NCBI RefSeq assembly: GCF_019145195.1 | Contig: NZ_JAHSTW010000001.1 | Coordinates: 620,001 to 684,000 of the forward strand | Reading direction: 5' to 3' | DNA: 64,000 nucleotides | From: Pseudomonas siliginis | GTDB taxonomy: Bacteria; Pseudomonadota; Gammaproteobacteria; Pseudomonadales; Pseudomonadaceae | Shown here: positions 26,401 through 34,507 of the stretch, piece by piece | Layout of the letters: each line of letters starts with the position of its first letter | How positions within the stretch are numbered: the stretch's first letter is position 1 | Position numbers and translations under genes: made by a program | The notes under the pieces: generated by a model | What the model was told of the DNA's origin: nothing | The model's input: the letters and a program-made list of their open reading frames with translations, nothing else | The model's database searches: none

Positions 26401-26429
26401 AAGGTTATGTATTCCAGGGCGATAAAGGG

Positions 26430-28718
26430 TCAGGTCCACTCTTTACGCAGTTGCCGCGCGGCGCTGACCATGTGCACCAACGCCGCTTCGGTCTCTGGCC
26501 AGCCTCGGGTCTTCAACCCGCAATCCGGATTGACCCACAGCCGCTCGACCGGAATGCGCTGGGCAGCTTTGCGCAGCAGGCCGACCATTTCCGTCACATC
26601 GGGAATACGTGGCGAGTGAATATCGTAGACGCCCGGGCCGATGTCGTTCGGGTAGGCGAATGCTTCAAATGCCTCAAGCAGTTCCATGTCCGACCGTGAG
26701 GTTTCGATGGTGATGACATCGGCGTCCATCGCCGCGATCGACTCGATCACATCGTTGAATTCGCTGTAGCACATGTGCGTATGGATCTGCGTTTCATCGC
26801 GCACCCCGGAGGCGCACAGGCGGAACGCTTCGCTTGCCCAGTCCAGATACGATTGCCACTGCGCCCGGCGCAACGGCAAGCCTTCACGGAACGCCGCTTC
26901 GTCGATCTGGACGATTTTGATTCCTGCCGCTTCCAGATCATTCACCTCGTCACGAATGGCCAGCGCCAGTTGTCGTGCCTGCACCTCGCGGCTGACGTCT
27001 TCGCGCGGGAACGACCACATCAGCATGGTCACCGGGCCGGTCAGCATGCCTTTCATGACCTTGTCGGTGAGGCTTTGGGCGTAGCGGATCCACTCGACCG
27101 TCATCGCTTGCGAACGGCTCAGGTCACCGAAAATCACCGCCGGTTTGACGCAGCGCGAACCGTAGCTCTGCACCCAGCCAAAGCGGGTGGAGGCATAGCC
27201 GTCGAGCTGTTCGGCGAAGTATTCGACCATGTCGTTGCGCTCTGCCTCACCGTGCACCAGCACATCCAGGCCGAGGCGTTCTTGAATTTCCACCGCGTGG
27301 CGAATCTCCGTGTGCATCGCATCGGTGTAATCGGCCGCGCTGAGCTTGCCTTGCTTGTAGGCCTGACGCGCCAGACGGATCGCCGCCGTCTGCGGAAACG
27401 AACCAATGGTGGTGGTCGGGAATAACGGCAGGTCGAGCTTGCCGCGCTGTTTGGCAATACGCTGGGCAAACGGCGATTGGCGTTGCGCATCCTTGGCAGT
27501 GATCGCCGCGACCCGCGCTTGCACCGCCGGTTTGTGAATACGCGGCGAGGCAGCGCGGCTGGTTTGTACCGAGCGGCTTTGCGCCAGGGCACGCAGTACC
27601 TTCGGCGCTTCCGGCTCGCTGACCGCTTGAGCGAGCACGGCGACCTCTTCGCACTTCTGCACGGCAAATGCCAGCCAGCTTTTCAGTTCGGCATCGAGCT
27701 GGTCTTCGCGGCCCAGATCAACCGGGCTGTGCAGCAATGAGCAGGACGGTGCTACCCACAGACGATCACCCAGACGCTCATGAGCATGGCGCAGCGTCGC
27801 CAGCGCGTTTTGCAGATCGCAGCGCCAGACGTTACGACCGTTGACCACACCCAGCGACAGCACTTTATAGGCCGGCAGACGATCCAGAATGGTCGGGTAT
27901 TGATCCGGCGCGCGCACCAGATCGATGTGCAGGCCGTCGACCGGCAGGTTCGCCGCCAGACCGAGGTTTTCTTCCAGACCACCGAAGTACGTGGCGAGCA
28001 GTTTCTTCAGCGGATCGCGCTGGATCTGGTTGTAGGCGCGCTCGAAAGCGTTCTTCCAGTCCTGCGGCAGATCGAGCACCAGAATCGGCTCGTCGATCTG
28101 CACCCACTCCGCACCCAATGCCGCCAGCCGCGCGAAGATCTGGCCGTACAGCGGCAGCAGGCGATCAAGCAAATCGAGCTTGTCGAAATCGGCGCCTTTG
28201 GTTTTGCCCAGCCACAGATAGGTCAACGGGCCGATGATCACCGGCTTGACGTTGTGCCCCAGCGCGCGGGCCTCTTCGGTTTCTTCAAACAGCTGCTCCC
28301 AACCCAGCTGAAATTGTTGATCGACGCTGAATTCCGGTACCAGGTAGTGATAGTTGGTGTCGAACCACTTGGTCATTTCCTGAGCGTGGCCTTCGCCGCA
28401 GCAAGTATTGCTGACGCCTCGGGCCATGTTGAACAGGGTTTGCAGCGTGGCTTTGCCGTCATGCGGGAGGAAGCGCTCGGGGATCACGCCGAACATCAGC
28501 GAGTGGCTCAGCACCTGGTCGTACCAGGCGAAATCGCCGACCGGCAGCAAGTCGATGCCGGCGTTTTTCTGCAAGTCCCAATGGACCTTGCGCAGCTCAC
28601 GCCCGACGTCACGCAGGCCCGCCTCGTGCAGTTCTCCTTTCCAGAACGCCTCTTGCGCTTTCTTCAGTTCGCGGTCGCGACCGATGCGCGGAAATCCAAG
28701 GGAATGGGCCAGTGCCAT
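26430..28718 (-). CDS. metE: Cobalamin-independent methionine synthase
   Basis: A 762-residue enzyme that transfers a methyl group from 5-methyl-tetrahydropteroyl-triglutamate to homocysteine. The N-terminal half starts [19 protein letters not shown], which is diagnostic. In the C-terminal catalytic half the zinc ligands lie in HTHMCYSEF (His and Cys) and [11 protein letters not shown] (Cys). The ATG at 28718 follows GGAG at nine bases; a TTG three codons upstream is rejected. It needs no B12, so its position beside a B12-regulated importer is notable. A MetR-like site lies upstream. Confidence 0.95.
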   Translation of the reverse strand: MALAHSLGFPRIGRDRELKKAQEAFWKGELHEAGLRDVGRELRKVHWDLQKNAGIDLLPVGDFAWYDQVLSHSLMFGVIPERFLPHDGKATLQTLFNMARGVSNTCCGEGHAQEMTKWFDTNYHYLVPEFSVDQQFQLGWEQLFEETEEARALGHNVKPVIIGPLTYLWLGKTKGADFDKLDLLDRLLPLYGQIFARLAALGAEWVQIDEPILVLDLPQDWKNAFERAYNQIQRDPLKKLLATYFGGLEENLGLAANLPVDGLHIDLVRAPDQYPTILDRLPAYKVLSLGVVNGRNVWRCDLQNALATLRHAHERLGDRLWVAPSCSLLHSPVDLGREDQLDAELKSWLAFAVQKCEEVAVLAQAVSEPEAPKVLRALAQSRSVQTSRAASPRIHKPAVQARVAAITAKDAQRQSPFAQRIAKQRGKLDLPLFPTTTIGSFPQTAAIRLARQAYKQGKLSAADYTDAMHTEIRHAVEIQERLGLDVLVHGEAERNDMVEYFAEQLDGYASTRFGWVQSYGSRCVKPAVIFGDLSRSQAMTVEWIRYAQSLTDKVMKGMLTGPVTMLMWSFPREDVSREVQARQLALAIRDEVNDLEAAGIKIVQIDEAAFREGLPLRRAQWQSYLDWASEAFRLCASGVRDETQIHTHMCYSEFNDVIESIAAMDADVITIETSRSDMELLEAFEAFAYPNDIGPGVYDIHSPRIPDVTEMVGLLRKAAQRIPVERLWVNPDCGLKTRGWPETEAALVHMVSAARQLRKEWT

Positions 28719-28774
28719 GACAAACAACTCCAGATGCTTATTCGATGGCGGGTATTGTCGGGAACCGGACTTGA

Positions 28775-28787
28775 TGAAACAAACTCA
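28775..28787 (-). promoter_or_regulatory. Possible MetR site upstream of metE
   Basis: TGAAACAAACTCA differs at one base from the MetR pattern TGAA-N5-TTCA and lies 57 bases before the metE start. MetR activates metE in related bacteria, but no metR gene is in the window. Confidence 0.3.
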
Positions 28788-28830
28788 ATAAATTCTAGAT
28801 CATCACAAGTTCTACTCATGCACAGACGCC

Positions 28831-28920
28831 CCTTTAGGAGCTGCCGAAGGCTGCGATCTCAAGACCGTAGGGACGCAGAGCGCACAAGGCTGCATTCCCA
28901 CGCGGAGCGTGGGAACGATC
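28831..28920. repeat. Dispersed repeats in the metE-CBS gap
   Basis: AGGAGCTGCCGAAGGCTGCG (28837-28856) matches a short repeat common between pseudomonad genes. It is followed by a TTCCCACGC/GCGTGGGAA hairpin (28895-28915) related to the one after phnX. These fill much of the 365-base divergent gap between metE and the cystathionine beta-synthase gene. Promoters for both must lie here but I cannot place them. Confidence 0.6.
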
Positions 28921-29083
28921 AGAACACCTCAGGGCAACATGCAGGTTTTCGTTCTATCGTTAGATCCAAATGGCTGGATTTTCCAAGGATTAGAGGTTGC
29001 GAGAGAGGATGTCTGCGCCTAAGTTGCACGCGAGTCTTTTCCCCGCGATTGGAACGCGATCAACACCATAAAGAGGTGAAGAA

Positions 29084-30460
29084 ATGTCGAAGGAATCACG
29101 CCCTGCCGTGCTTGGGCTGATAGGCAATACTCCGCTGGTGCAGGTCACCCGCTTCGATACCGGACCGTGCACGCTGTTTCTCAAACTTGAATCGCAGAAC
29201 CCCGGCGGCTCGATCAAGGACCGTATCGGTCTGGCGATGATCGACGCTGCGGAACGTGACGGTCGCCTGCAACCGGGCGGCACGATTGTCGAGGCCACCG
29301 CCGGCAATACCGGTCTGGGTCTGGCGCTGGTCGGCCGCGCCAAAGGCTATCGCGTAGTGCTGGTGGTGCCGGACAAGATGTCCACCGAGAAGGTCCTGCA
29401 CTTGAAGGCCATGGGCGCCGAAGTGCACATCACCCGCTCCGATGTCGGCAAGGGCCATCCCGAGTATTACCAGGACGTCGCCGCCCGCTTGGCCAAGGAC
29501 ATTCCCGGGGCGTTTTTCGCCGACCAGTTCAACAATCCCGCCAACCCTCTGGCCCATGAATGCAGCACCGCGCCGGAAATCTGGGCGCAGACCGAACATG
29601 ATCTGGACGCCATCGTCGTCGGCGTCGGATCGGCCGGCACGCTGACCGGGTTGAGTCGTTTTTTCAAGCGCGTGCAGCCGGATCTGGAAATGGTCCTCGC
29701 CGATCCGGTCGGCTCGGTGATGGCGCAATACAGCCGCGACGGCACCTTGCCGACGCCCGGTTCGTGGGCCGTCGAGGGCATCGGCGAAGACTTCATTCCG
29801 TCGATCACTGACCTGTCCAGCGTGCGTCACGCCTACTCGATCAGCGATGCGGAAAGCTTCGATCATGCCCGCCAGTTGCTCAAGGCCGAGGGCATTCTCG
29901 GCGGCTCATCGACCGGCACCCTGTTCGCTGCCGCGCTGCGTTATTGCCGCGAACAGACCGAGCCGAAACGCGTGGTCAGTTTCGTCTGCGACACCGGCAC
30001 GCGGTACCTGTCGAAGGTCTACAACGACCAGTGGATGACCGATCAGGGCCTGTTGCAGCGCAAGGGCTACGGCGATCTGCGCGATTTGATCGCACGGCGT
30101 TTCGAGGACGGCCGGGTGATCAGCGTCGGCCCGGACGACACCCTGCTCACGGCCTTCCAGCGCATGCGTCTGGCGGACGTTTCGCAACTGCCGGTGCTGG
30201 TCGAAGGCAAGCAACTGGTGGGAGTGATCGACGAGTCCGACATCCTCCTCGGCGTCCACGAAGATGCCGCGCGCTTCAGCCAGTCGGTGTCGAGTGTAAT
30301 GACCGACAAACTGCAAACCCTCGCCCCGGCTGCGACCCTGGCCGAGCTGGAAACAGTGCTCAGCCGTGGCCTCGTCGCGATCATCGCCGACGCCTCCGGC
30401 TTCCATGGCCTGATCACCCGCACCGACATGCTCAACCAATTACGGAGATCCCTTGCATGA
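29084..30460 (+). CDS. Cystathionine beta-synthase with C-terminal CBS pair
   Basis: A 458-residue PLP enzyme. The cofactor Lys is in GGSIKDRIG (residue 45), the phosphate loop in EATAGNTGLGL, and NTPLVQV and SRDGTLP are typical. Residues from about 335 on form two CBS domains (RVISVGPDDTLLTAFQRM and SVSSVMTDKLQTLAPAATL), as in eukaryotic and some bacterial enzymes that are tuned by nucleotides or AdoMet. It condenses serine or O-acetylserine with homocysteine. AGAGGTG precedes the start. Together with the next gene it forms the reverse transsulfuration route from homocysteine to cysteine. Confidence 0.92.
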   Translation: MSKESRPAVLGLIGNTPLVQVTRFDTGPCTLFLKLESQNPGGSIKDRIGLAMIDAAERDGRLQPGGTIVEATAGNTGLGLALVGRAKGYRVVLVVPDKMSTEKVLHLKAMGAEVHITRSDVGKGHPEYYQDVAARLAKDIPGAFFADQFNNPANPLAHECSTAPEIWAQTEHDLDAIVVGVGSAGTLTGLSRFFKRVQPDLEMVLADPVGSVMAQYSRDGTLPTPGSWAVEGIGEDFIPSITDLSSVRHAYSISDAESFDHARQLLKAEGILGGSSTGTLFAAALRYCREQTEPKRVVSFVCDTGTRYLSKVYNDQWMTDQGLLQRKGYGDLRDLIARRFEDGRVISVGPDDTLLTAFQRMRLADVSQLPVLVEGKQLVGVIDESDILLGVHEDAARFSQSVSSVMTDKLQTLAPAATLAELETVLSRGLVAIIADASGFHGLITRTDMLNQLRRSLA

Positions 30461-31629
30461 GTCAGCACGACGATAAATCCCAAGGCTTCGCCACCCGGGT
30501 GATCCACGCCGGGCAAGAGCCGGACCCGACCACCGGCGCGCTGATGCCGCCGATCTATGCCAACTCCACGTACCTGCAAGACAGCCCCGGCGTACACAAG
30601 GGTTTCGACTACGGCCGCTCGCACAACCCGACGCGTTTCGCCCTGGAGCGCTGCGTCGCCGACCTCGAAGGCGGCACCCGCGCGTTCGCCTTCGCCTCGG
30701 GGCTGGCGGCGATTTCCACGGTGTTGGAGCTGCTCGACGCCGGCTCGAACATCGTTTCCGGCAATGACTTGTACGGCGGCACGTTCCGCCTGTTCGACAA
30801 GGTTCGTCAGCGCAGTGCCGGGCACCGTTTCAGCTTCGTCGACCTGGCCGACCTGTCGGCGTTCGAAGCGTCGCTGCAGGACGACACGCGCATGGTCATG
30901 GTCGAAACCCCGACCAACCCGCTGCTGAGCCTGTCGGATCTGGCCGCGATCGCGCGCATCTGCCGCGCGCGCGGGATCATCTGCGTGGCCGACAACACCT
31001 TCGCCAGCCCGTACATCCAGCGCCCACTGGAGCTGGGTTTCGACATCGTCCTGCACTCGACCACCAAATACCTCAACGGCCACTCCGACGTGATCGGTGG
31101 CATTGCCGTGGTCGGGCAGAACGCCGAGCTGGCGGAAAAACTCGGTTTTCTGCAGAACGCCGTTGGCGCGATTTCCGGGCCGTTCGATGCATTCCTGACC
31201 TTGCGCGGGGTGAAGACCCTGGCGCTGCGCATGGAGCGCCATTGCAGCAACGCCCTGGACCTGGCGCAGTGGCTGGAACAGCAGCCGCAGGTCAAGCGCG
31301 TCTACTATCCGGGCCTGACCTCGCACCCGCAGCACGAACTGGCCAAGCGGCAGATGCGTGGTTTTGGCGGGATGATTTCTGTTGATCTGAACAGCGATCT
31401 GGCCGGCGCACGGCGCTTTCTAGAGAACGTGCGGATCTTTGCACTGGCGGAAAGTCTGGGCGGTGTGGAGAGCCTGATCGAACATCCGGCGATCATGACC
31501 CACGCGACCATCCCGCCGGAAACTCGCGCGAAGCTGGGGATTGGCGATGGGCTGGTGCGGTTGTCGGTGGGGGTTGAGGATGTTGAGGATCTGCGGGAAG
31601 ATTTGACGCAGGCTTTGACTAAAATGTGA
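30457..31629 (+). CDS. Cystathionine gamma-lyase/PLP-dependent transsulfuration enzyme
   Basis: A 390-residue member of the Cys/Met-metabolism PLP family. The cofactor Lys is in HSTTKYLNGHSDVIGG, with YGRSHNPTR, FASGLAA and ETPTNP also as expected. After cystathionine beta-synthase it should cleave cystathionine to cysteine, 2-oxobutyrate and ammonia; a gamma-synthase role is less likely here. ATGA overlap with the upstream gene shows coupling. The 3' end is odd: a second, diverged copy of its last 24 codons followed by a good terminator lies 1.9 kb downstream. Confidence 0.92.
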   Translation: MSQHDDKSQGFATRVIHAGQEPDPTTGALMPPIYANSTYLQDSPGVHKGFDYGRSHNPTRFALERCVADLEGGTRAFAFASGLAAISTVLELLDAGSNIVSGNDLYGGTFRLFDKVRQRSAGHRFSFVDLADLSAFEASLQDDTRMVMVETPTNPLLSLSDLAAIARICRARGIICVADNTFASPYIQRPLELGFDIVLHSTTKYLNGHSDVIGGIAVVGQNAELAEKLGFLQNAVGAISGPFDAFLTLRGVKTLALRMERHCSNALDLAQWLEQQPQVKRVYYPGLTSHPQHELAKRQMRGFGGMISVDLNSDLAGARRFLENVRIFALAESLGGVESLIEHPAIMTHATIPPETRAKLGIGDGLVRLSVGVEDVEDLREDLTQALTKM

Positions 31630-31894
31630 CTCTTTGAAGGGGGCTGCATCGCAGCCCAACGGGGATAAATACCCTCGCCACACGGGGAACCCCCCTGTGG
31701 CCTTTCGATCTTTCGTTTTTATTGTCATACAAGTCTTTTTGAAAATGGCATCAAGTCTGCCGAATGAAGAGCTCCGTGCTGCTGCGCAAACTCGACAACA
31801 CAAGTGTCGCAACATTCGCCCACCTCATTTCGCATCTTGGTGTCAAACAGCATATGGAATACGGCGCTCGCTTGTTAATTACACAGGGAAGAAA

Positions 31895-33160
31895 ATGTAT
31901 CATTATAAAAATCTAATCAAATCGATTTTAAGTTTACTTTTTTTATTTAACTCAGTCACCGCATCGGCAGTGCTTTCACAGGAGCAGCAGGCAGCCAAGG
32001 AACGCGGCATTTCATTATATAAACAAGAGAAAAATGCAGAGCGTGAATTGCGCATTGCCGCTGAGGCTGGCGATGCAGAAGCACAATTTTATTTGGCGCA
32101 ACAACTTCGCCAAATGGAACTTAGTAAAGCGCTAGACTCGATAGAATCTGTAAAGTGGTTCGTGGCTTCTGCCAATCAAGGCAATTTATTCTCCCTATAT
32201 CAGTTATCTCACAACGTCAAGCTGTGTGTTATTGCTTCATTTTGTCCCAAAGGGGAAAAAAGCCGAGGTGAATGGGATCAAGAGTACAGAAAAACTTTAA
32301 TGGAGAAATTTGCCTCAAATGATTTGCAACAACTAGGCGAACTAAATGATTGGGTAGCCAAGTCGGATGTTGTAGGAGAGTGGTTTCATCTACAGGATGA
32401 GCTTCGTTATGCAAAAAACCACAGGGTGGAAGATACGCGCGAATGGCTAGTACATTCTGCTAATCAAGGAAATTTTAACTCCCTACTTCGTCTGGCTCTT
32501 GATGATGGAGATAAATTATGCACGATCGTTGAGAACTGCCCGAAGGGAGATAAAACTCAGCGCGAGTGGAAATCAGAATTTGAGAAGATTGCGCGAGAAA
32601 AAATTGCTTCCGGTGACATGGAAGCTGCCTATTTGTTATACGTAGGCAATTCTGACTTTAATATGCTGATTAAATCAGCAGAGGGAGGGTACCCATTCGC
32701 ACAATATCAGCTTGCCGAGAGTTATTCAGCTGGTGATGGATTTTTTTGGTGGTTTGGGCAGCGCCGCAAGGAAATCAACAAATGGTATAAGCGAGCGGCT
32801 GAAAATGGCTATCCAAAAGCAATGATTGCCTATGCAGCCTCCATTTATGAAGATAACGGAGACCTATCAGTTTCCCGGTATTGGCTAGAGGAGTCTGCGA
32901 AGGCGGGTGACGGCAGTGGCATCGGTTTGCTTGCTCGAGAGTATGCAAGTAATCCAAATTACTATGGCTTTCCATTTGATATGGTGAAGGCTTATGGCCT
33001 TACGTTGCTTTTAGCAGGCTTAGATAATGATGAGTCTGATAAAGACTATGATCGGGAAAGATTAGAAGAATATTCTAAAAAAATGACACCCGAACAAATC
33101 GAGCAAGGCAAAGCTTTTGCCGAAAAATGGAAGGTCACTCACCGGATTGAAGGCGTTTAA
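31895..33160 (+). CDS. Secreted Sel1-repeat protein
   Basis: A 421-residue protein. A signal peptide (MYHYKNLIKSILSLLFLFNS, cleaved near TASA) is followed by helical-pair repeats of the Sel1 type: AEAGDAEAQFYLAQQLRQ, SANQGNLFSLYQLS, AEGGYPFAQYQLAESYSAG, AENGYPKAMIAYAAS and AKAGDGSGIGLLARE. AGGGAAG precedes the ATG. Sel1 proteins act in protein-protein contacts, often at the envelope. The gene is clearly A+T-rich, with codon use unlike its neighbours, and sits between the gamma-lyase gene and a duplicate of that gene's 3' end, so it looks acquired. No partner gene is evident. Confidence 0.85.
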   Translation: MYHYKNLIKSILSLLFLFNSVTASAVLSQEQQAAKERGISLYKQEKNAERELRIAAEAGDAEAQFYLAQQLRQMELSKALDSIESVKWFVASANQGNLFSLYQLSHNVKLCVIASFCPKGEKSRGEWDQEYRKTLMEKFASNDLQQLGELNDWVAKSDVVGEWFHLQDELRYAKNHRVEDTREWLVHSANQGNFNSLLRLALDDGDKLCTIVENCPKGDKTQREWKSEFEKIAREKIASGDMEAAYLLYVGNSDFNMLIKSAEGGYPFAQYQLAESYSAGDGFFWWFGQRRKEINKWYKRAAENGYPKAMIAYAASIYEDNGDLSVSRYWLEESAKAGDGSGIGLLAREYASNPNYYGFPFDMVKAYGLTLLLAGLDNDESDKDYDRERLEEYSKKMTPEQIEQGKAFAEKWKVTHRIEGV

Positions 33161-33479
33161 TCTCAGCGGCCAGCGGGACCGGAAACAGGTGTCAAGCTTC
33201 GTGCTTCAAGTCGCTGAGGCCATCGTTGCAATGGTCGCATGCGATCAGTGATGGCTTACTGCCGATCCTGCCATCTGACGTTCCCTGCGGGCCGGACTTT
33301 CGCGGTGCGCGTTGAGCCAGGCCAAACAGCCGGCCCGTTTCACCCTTTCGGGCTTCAATCCCAAACGTTTCCGGCCTTCGGCCTGCGCTCACCAATTAGC
33401 TTGAGCCGAGCCAGTGAGTCGAACGCCTGTGGTTGATTGGCGAATTGCTCAACTACGTCGTGGCTGAAGGCTCTGATCA
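33161..33479. other. Unassigned DNA between the Sel1 gene and the gamma-lyase remnant
   Basis: About 320 bases of higher G+C than the Sel1 gene. Short open frames exist on both strands; one on the minus strand near 33355-33480 encodes an uninterrupted VVEQFANQPQAFDSLARLKL stretch. None has a clear start, ribosome site or family. It could be debris from the insertion event. Confidence 0.4.
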
Positions 33480-33554
33480 GTGCGGTTGTCAGTCGGGGTT
33501 GAGGACGTTGAAGACCTGCGCGCCGATCTGGCTCAGGCACTGGCAAAAATGTAA
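33480..33554 (+). pseudogene. Duplicated 3' end of the cystathionine gamma-lyase gene
   Basis: The frame reads VRLSVGVEDVEDLRADLAQA then LAKM and a TAA stop. The last 24 codons of the intact gene at 31558-31629 read VRLSVGVEDVEDLREDLTQA then LTKM and stop. The two copies are almost the same in protein but differ at many silent positions, so this is not a fresh direct repeat. A stop codon (TGA) lies just before the similarity begins. The remnant is followed by a Rho-independent terminator. Confidence 0.8.
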
Positions 33555-33570
33555 ACAGCTCCACACCAAG

Positions 33571-33600
33571 AAGCCCGCGCAATGCGGGCTTCGTCTTTTT
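33571..33600 (+). terminator. Rho-independent terminator after the gamma-lyase remnant
   Basis: AAGCCCGC and GCGGGCTT form an 8-base stem with a 5-base loop, followed by CGTCTTTTTTT. It is probably the original terminator of the transsulfuration operon. Confidence 0.85.
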
Positions 33601-33809
33601 TTGTCCGTCGATCTTTCTGCCGTGGCAGTTCCCGAGGCCGATCCTATACTCAATCGGCTCGATCAGAATTATCTCGACACCCGCACGCCGCTCGGTGTGC
33701 CCGTGCCTTTCGCCAACCAGGTAAAACCCAAGCCAATGAGTCACTGCGCCGGGCATACGCAACGGACGACATCTCATCGCATTCTGGCTGCTGGGTCGTG
33801 GAGAAAACC

Positions 33810-34457
33810 ATGAAATACAAGTTGTTGTCAGGCGTGCTTCTTGCGGTAGCGGCCAGCGTTGTGGTGCCGAATGTCTTGGCGGCGCAACCGCAGGCGTTGG
33901 CTTCGGATGGGGCTGATCGTGTTGGTGCTGGGGCGGTGGCTGCCGATGGTGCTGATCGCGTCGGCGCGGGCGCGGTGGCTGCCGATGGCGCCGATCGTGT
34001 CGGTGCCGGCGCGGTGGCTGCCGATGGCGCTGATCGTGTCGGCGCAGGTGCAGTGGCTGCCGATGGCGCTGATCGCGTGGGCGCGGGCGCAGTCGCTGCT
34101 GACGGCGCCGATCGTGTCGGCGCGGGCGCAGTGGCTGCCGATGGCGCTGACCGTGTCGGTGCCGGCGCGGTGGCTGCCGATGGCGCTGATCGTGTCGGCG
34201 CAGGCGCGGTGGCCGCCGATGGCGCTGATCGCGTCGGTGCCGGCGCGGTGGCTGCCGATGGCGCTGATCGTGTCGGCGCAGGCGCGGTGGCTGCCGATGG
34301 TGCTGATCGTGTCGGTGCCGGAGCATTGGCAGCGGATGGGGCCGACCGCACCGGCGTCAACCGAGTGGCCTACTCCCGGGTCGGAGTCGGTTCTGATCGC
34401 GTGGCATCGGCGCTGATGACCGGCAGCTATTCCGACCAGTTCAACAGCCCACAATAA
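33810..34457 (+). CDS. Secreted protein with 13-residue tandem repeats
   Basis: A 215-residue protein. A signal peptide (MKYKLLSGVLLAVAASVVV, cleaved near VLAAQ) is followed by eleven copies of DGADRVGAGAVAA, the last reading ALAA, and a twelfth diverged copy (DGADRTGVNRVAY). The unique tail is SRVGVGSDRVASALMTGSYS then DQFNSPQ. The repeats are the same in protein while codons vary silently, which supports real translation and selection on the peptide. I recall related short pseudomonad proteins labelled phage infection protein in databases, but I know of no tested function. The repeat has an acidic-basic DGADR core like a turn or metal-binding loop; that is only a guess. Confidence 0.75.
   Translation: MKYKLLSGVLLAVAASVVVPNVLAAQPQALASDGADRVGAGAVAADGADRVGAGAVAADGADRVGAGAVAADGADRVGAGAVAADGADRVGAGAVAADGADRVGAGAVAADGADRVGAGAVAADGADRVGAGAVAADGADRVGAGAVAADGADRVGAGAVAADGADRVGAGALAADGADRTGVNRVAYSRVGVGSDRVASALMTGSYSDQFNSPQ
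33906..34334 (+). repeat. 39-base tandem repeat, 11 units
   Basis: Eleven in-frame units of exactly 39 bases (429 bases) encode DGADRVGAGAVAA. A twelfth, partial unit starts at 34335. Because the unit is a multiple of three, all other frames across it are also open, which creates long spurious frames on both strands. Confidence 0.92.
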
Positions 34458-34470
34458 TCGCCGCGAAATA

Positions 34471-34497
34471 ACGGGCGAGCTCCTGAGCCGCCCGTTT
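34471..34497. terminator. Probable terminator between the repeat protein and the kinase gene
   Basis: AACGGGC and GCCCGTT pair around a 13-base loop in the 50-base gap between convergent genes. The T-run is short, so strength is uncertain. Confidence 0.5.
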
Positions 34498-34507
34498 ACA
34501 TCGGCCT

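Noticed and set aside
33161..33479. Transposase fragment next to the Sel1 gene
   Set aside because: The open frames there match no transposase motif I know and lack terminal repeats.
33650..34360. Long antisense and alternate frames over the 39-base repeat
   Set aside because: A repeat unit that is a multiple of three keeps all frames open. Only the frame at 33810 has a signal peptide, ribosome site and silent codon variation.
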